Under the pieces are notes generated by a model that was not told the DNA's origin, ran no database searches, and was given only the letters and a program-made list of their open reading frames with translations. The translations under genes and the position numbers were made by a program. A stretch of DNA of 6,645 nucleotides from an uncultured Pseudomonadota bacterium (GTDB lineage Bacteria; Pseudomonadota; Alphaproteobacteria; Rs-D84), in assembly GCA_947169505.1 (NCBI GenBank), contig CAMVPZ010000044.1, forward strand, positions 1-6,645, in the 5' to 3' direction. Positions within the stretch are counted from its first letter, which is position 1; the number at the start of each line of letters is the position of its first letter. This document shows positions 4,509 through 6,645 of this stretch, in pieces.

Positions 4509-6645
4509 TGGCATAATATTAACATCCAAATTGGCTAATGGGCTTTGCATCACATTCCATCTTTTAAAATGATACCCTGGTTTTTCTGGTGCGGTTGGAA
4601 TCAACGCAATAGTATTACCATACGTACAATCATAACTGTCCGTACCAGACAATTGTGTACCATTTTCACCAAACCATTTCAAATCAACATCTTGTGCCAC
4701 CCATTGTGCAGTACACACAGAATTTGCTTCGACATTATATGCCCCAGATGGCGCAGTAAGTCCATTATTACAAGACCATCCATTAAAATTCATCCCGTTT
4801 GCCCCGACACATCCTCCCGGATAATCCTTCAAATTATACGATTGTCCATAAAGATAAGATTCGCTGGCTGGCGGATTGCCAGAAACCCCATTTCCACAAC
4901 TGTACGAAAGCGTATATTGCGTAGTTGATGCAGACCATTGTGCAACACATGTTAAATTAGCGGGATGTGGCCATGGATTAACCGTTTGTCCACTGCCATA
5001 TACAACATCAATGGTTTGATTTGCATCTTGACACCTCCATCCGGCAAAATTCAGTCCAGAACACACAAAATTATTTGTTGCCAAAGTTGCAGATTGCCCC
5101 ATGGTCGCCGTCGTAGAGGACGTACTACCGGTACATGTTCTTATTCCTTGTTCAATAGTAGCTGCATTATACGTAATAGTATATGTAATTGGTGACCATT
5201 GTGAAACACATGTAACATCATGGTACATTTGTATTGAATTACCATAATTCAAAAGCGTATTACCACCATCACAATACCAACCGGTAAAATTATAACCTGG
5301 ATTCGAACCAGCGCACGCAAAATCACTTATCGGTGCGCTTTGACCATATGTCCACGTAGGTGCTGTTGACATACTTAGCATTTCATTGGGACACCTATAA
5401 TTTATTTCATATAAATCTTGGGTCCATTGTGCGGTACAAACATACGGGTTATATACCAAATTCCATGTACCGCTGGCCGAAGAAATGTAATTAGAAGGCC
5501 TTGTTGATGTATTTTCGCAAATCCAACCACCGGCAACAATATTTGTTCCACTGGTTGTCAAACTGTATCCAGTTCTTTCACACAATGTCGAAGCATTTGT
5601 TAAACTGTACGATTGTCCGTATGTAAATGTTGCCGACATATTGCCACTTTGCCCAGATTTTATTGTACCACCATTACAATCATAAGTTATCGCAGCAGTT
5701 TTTGCGTTCCATTCAGCCGTACACGCCAATGTGCCACCATGCGCACCAGTATAGTTCCATGTTGCACCCGCACCACCAGCCGTTTGTGTTCCGGTTAATC
5801 CAGTGCATGTCCAACCTGCAAAATTATACCCTGTTTTTGCACATGAATTATTGTTAGCGAATATAAAATTCGAACCGTATGTCGCCGTATTCGCCGCCGG
5901 CGCAGAACCACCGGCCCCCGTTCCACACGCATAACTGACCGTTGTTTGATTTGCCGTCCATTGTGCAGTACATATTACATTTGATGCCGGCATTGTAAAT
6001 GTTGCACCAACAGCCTTATTCCCAATATCATTATCACACAACCAACCATTGAAATGATAACCTGTTGGCGCATTAAATCCACTTGCTGGTAAAGTTATTG
6101 TATCACCAGTATGTTTGTTCGTAAACGATGCCGTAGTACCTGTTGGAGTATTTCCACCGGCACTGCCAGCTGCAAAAGAAACCGTATAATTATCTTGTTC
6201 CCATTGCGCAGTACATATCACATTTGATGCCGGCATTGCAAAGGTTGCACCAACTGCCTTATTCCCAATACCATTATTACAAGACCAACCATTGAAATGA
6301 TAACCCGTTGGCGCATTAAATCCACTTGCTGGTAAAGTTATTGTATCACCATAATGTTTACCAGTAAGCGACGATGTAGCACCTGTCACGGTAAGCCCGC
6401 CTTCAGCACCCTTTTCAAAAGAAACCGTGTAATCCACCTGCGCCCAATTTGCTGTACAAGATAATGTTGAACCAGTATAAGTCCATTCAGGATTTCCAGC
6501 CACAAAAGTTCCACTGCCAGAATTAGTCTTGAACGTTCCACCAACAGTATCATACATACCAAGAACATTACTGCTGTTTTTAGCAGGAACAAAATTATGA
6601 ACCAATGTCCCATCTTGTGTTATTTTGAAACCATAGTTTTTATAA
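4089..6645 (-). CDS. Large InlB-B-repeat protein with Cys-rich C-terminus (5' end outside window)
   Basis: The frame ends with TAA at 4091-4089 and stays open to the right edge, so 851 residues are visible and the true start is missing; the TTG at 6605 is only an internal codon. In order: a stub with NFVPAKN..GMYD..F..GSGTFVAG (about 6605-6480), resembling the end of LamG/ConA-like domains; seven full InlB B-type repeats (PF09479-like, 76-95 residues, 6443-4701), each with a GY/NF-x-GW core and ending in C-[TV]-x-x-W; a degenerate eighth (about 4700-4557); and a Cys-rich domain (about 4508-4089). Each full repeat has a Cys in GWxC and another in the CTAQW end, unlike typical listerial repeats. 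The composition (Gly, Ser, Thr, Asn, Cys) suggests an exported, disulfide-stabilised surface or secreted protein. No LPXTG anchor, beta-barrel or C-terminal membrane segment is visible. The export signal must lie outside the window. A role in adhesion is plausible but unproven. Confidence 0.88.
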   Translation of the reverse strand, partial: YKNYGFKITQDGTLVHNFVPAKNSSNVLGMYDTVGGTFKTNSGSGTFVAGNPEWTYTGSTLSCTANWAQVDYTVSFEKGAEGGLTVTGATSSLTGKHYGDTITLPASGFNAPTGYHFNGWSCNNGIGNKAVGATFAMPASNVICTAQWEQDNYTVSFAAGSAGGNTPTGTTASFTNKHTGDTITLPASGFNAPTGYHFNGWLCDNDIGNKAVGATFTMPASNVICTAQWTANQTTVSYACGTGAGGSAPAANTATYGSNFIFANNNSCAKTGYNFAGWTCTGLTGTQTAGGAGATWNYTGAHGGTLACTAEWNAKTAAITYDCNGGTIKSGQSGNMSATFTYGQSYSLTNASTLCERTGYSLTTSGTNIVAGGWICENTSTRPSNYISSASGTWNLVYNPYVCTAQWTQDLYEINYRCPNEMLSMSTAPTWTYGQSAPISDFACAGSNPGYNFTGWYCDGGNTLLNYGNSIQMYHDVTCVSQWSPITYTITYNAATIEQGIRTCTGSTSSTTATMGQSATLATNNFVCSGLNFAGWRCQDANQTIDVVYGSGQTVNPWPHPANLTCVAQWSASTTQYTLSYSCGNGVSGNPPASESYLYGQSYNLKDYPGGCVGANGMNFNGWSCNNGLTAPSGAYNVEANSVCTAQWVAQDVDLKWFGENGTQLSGTDSYDCTYGNTIALIPTAPEKPGYHFKRWNVMQSPLANLDVNIMPTSVVANNVSNGVNACAYYNGAGIPNTSVACNNAMASDLNSYEWKNVFSYGTVYGLARCSSTPYIGHYTGNPSETEGRWCWCRAIGYKPTNGLLQSIPVSAWVSMVNNYSTTAECLSNCASYCAGKIAGYPDLRTYLYEQ
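4701..6443 (-). repeat. Seven tandem InlB-B-type repeats (coding)
   Basis: Each unit ends in a Cys-x-x-Trp motif. Boundaries are 6443-6201, 6200-5958, 5957-5709, 5708-5424, 5423-5196, 5195-4935 and 4934-4701 (81, 81, 83, 95, 76, 87 and 78 codons). Only the first two are close copies at the DNA level; the others have diverged to the point where the core GW, the Cys positions and the end motif are the main shared features. B-repeats are beta-rich spacer domains known from listerial internalin B and from many host-associated bacteria. Confidence 0.8.
5958..6443 (-). repeat. Recent 243-bp tandem duplication inside the repeat gene
   Basis: Units 5958-6200 and 6201-6443 have an identical length of 243 bases (81 codons). 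Over 5958-6108 against 6201-6351 I count about 10 differences in 151 aligned bases (about 93% identity), while the rest of each unit is more diverged. This suggests recent duplication or gene conversion affecting mainly the region that encodes the GYHFNGW core and the end of the repeat. Confidence 0.85.

Noticed and set aside
4545..4928. Plus-strand open frames opposite the repeat protein (also 4965-5195, 5613-5798 and 5627-5857)
   Set aside because: They are antisense shadows of a clearly coding frame whose repeat motifs are conserved on the minus strand.

Overview
The window looks like chromosomal DNA of an AT-rich alphaproteobacterium, possibly an uncultured host-associated one. The lepB-rnc gene pair, the alphaproteobacterial-type start of ComM, and a giant Cys-containing InlB-B-repeat protein with a LamG-like stub (a kind I recall from gut metagenome alphaproteobacteria) all point this way. 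The taxonomic call is inference. All genes read well in the standard bacterial code.

Layout. Positions 1-32 may hold the first codons of a minus-strand gene that runs off the left edge. Positions 33-487 contain no convincing gene. This stretch holds two near-copies of a promoter-like block (64-100 and 423-458, both reading leftward), a compact multi-hairpin element bounded by an inverted repeat (127-313), and a strong hairpin/T-run terminator (349-386) that should end comM transcription. comM (488-2011, minus) and lepB (2082-2966, plus) are divergent, and their predicted promoters overlap in about 40 bp. The comM message may be leaderless. lepB and rnc overlap by one base (TAATG), and secG follows 51 bp later, so these three probably form one operon. 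A hairpin at 4032-4065 separates secG from the convergent gene that fills the rest of the window: a minus-strand repeat protein whose stop codon is at 4089 and whose frame stays open to the right edge. At least 851 residues are visible and its N-terminus is missing.

Function. LepB (signal peptidase I) and SecG (translocon subunit) belong to the Sec export route. RNase III handles double-stranded RNA. ComM is a AAA+ helicase-like protein linked to natural transformation. The large protein is very probably exported. It has a LamG/ConA-like C-terminal stub, seven full InlB-B-type repeats with conserved cysteines, a degenerate eighth, and a Cys-rich C-terminal domain. Nothing in the sequence links it functionally to the Sec operon beside it.

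The most interesting items are the cysteine pattern of the B-repeats, the unnamed Cys-rich C-terminal domain, the multi-hairpin element with its flanking promoter-like repeats, and the overlapping comM/lepB promoters. I found no CRISPR array, tRNA, rRNA or transposase gene.
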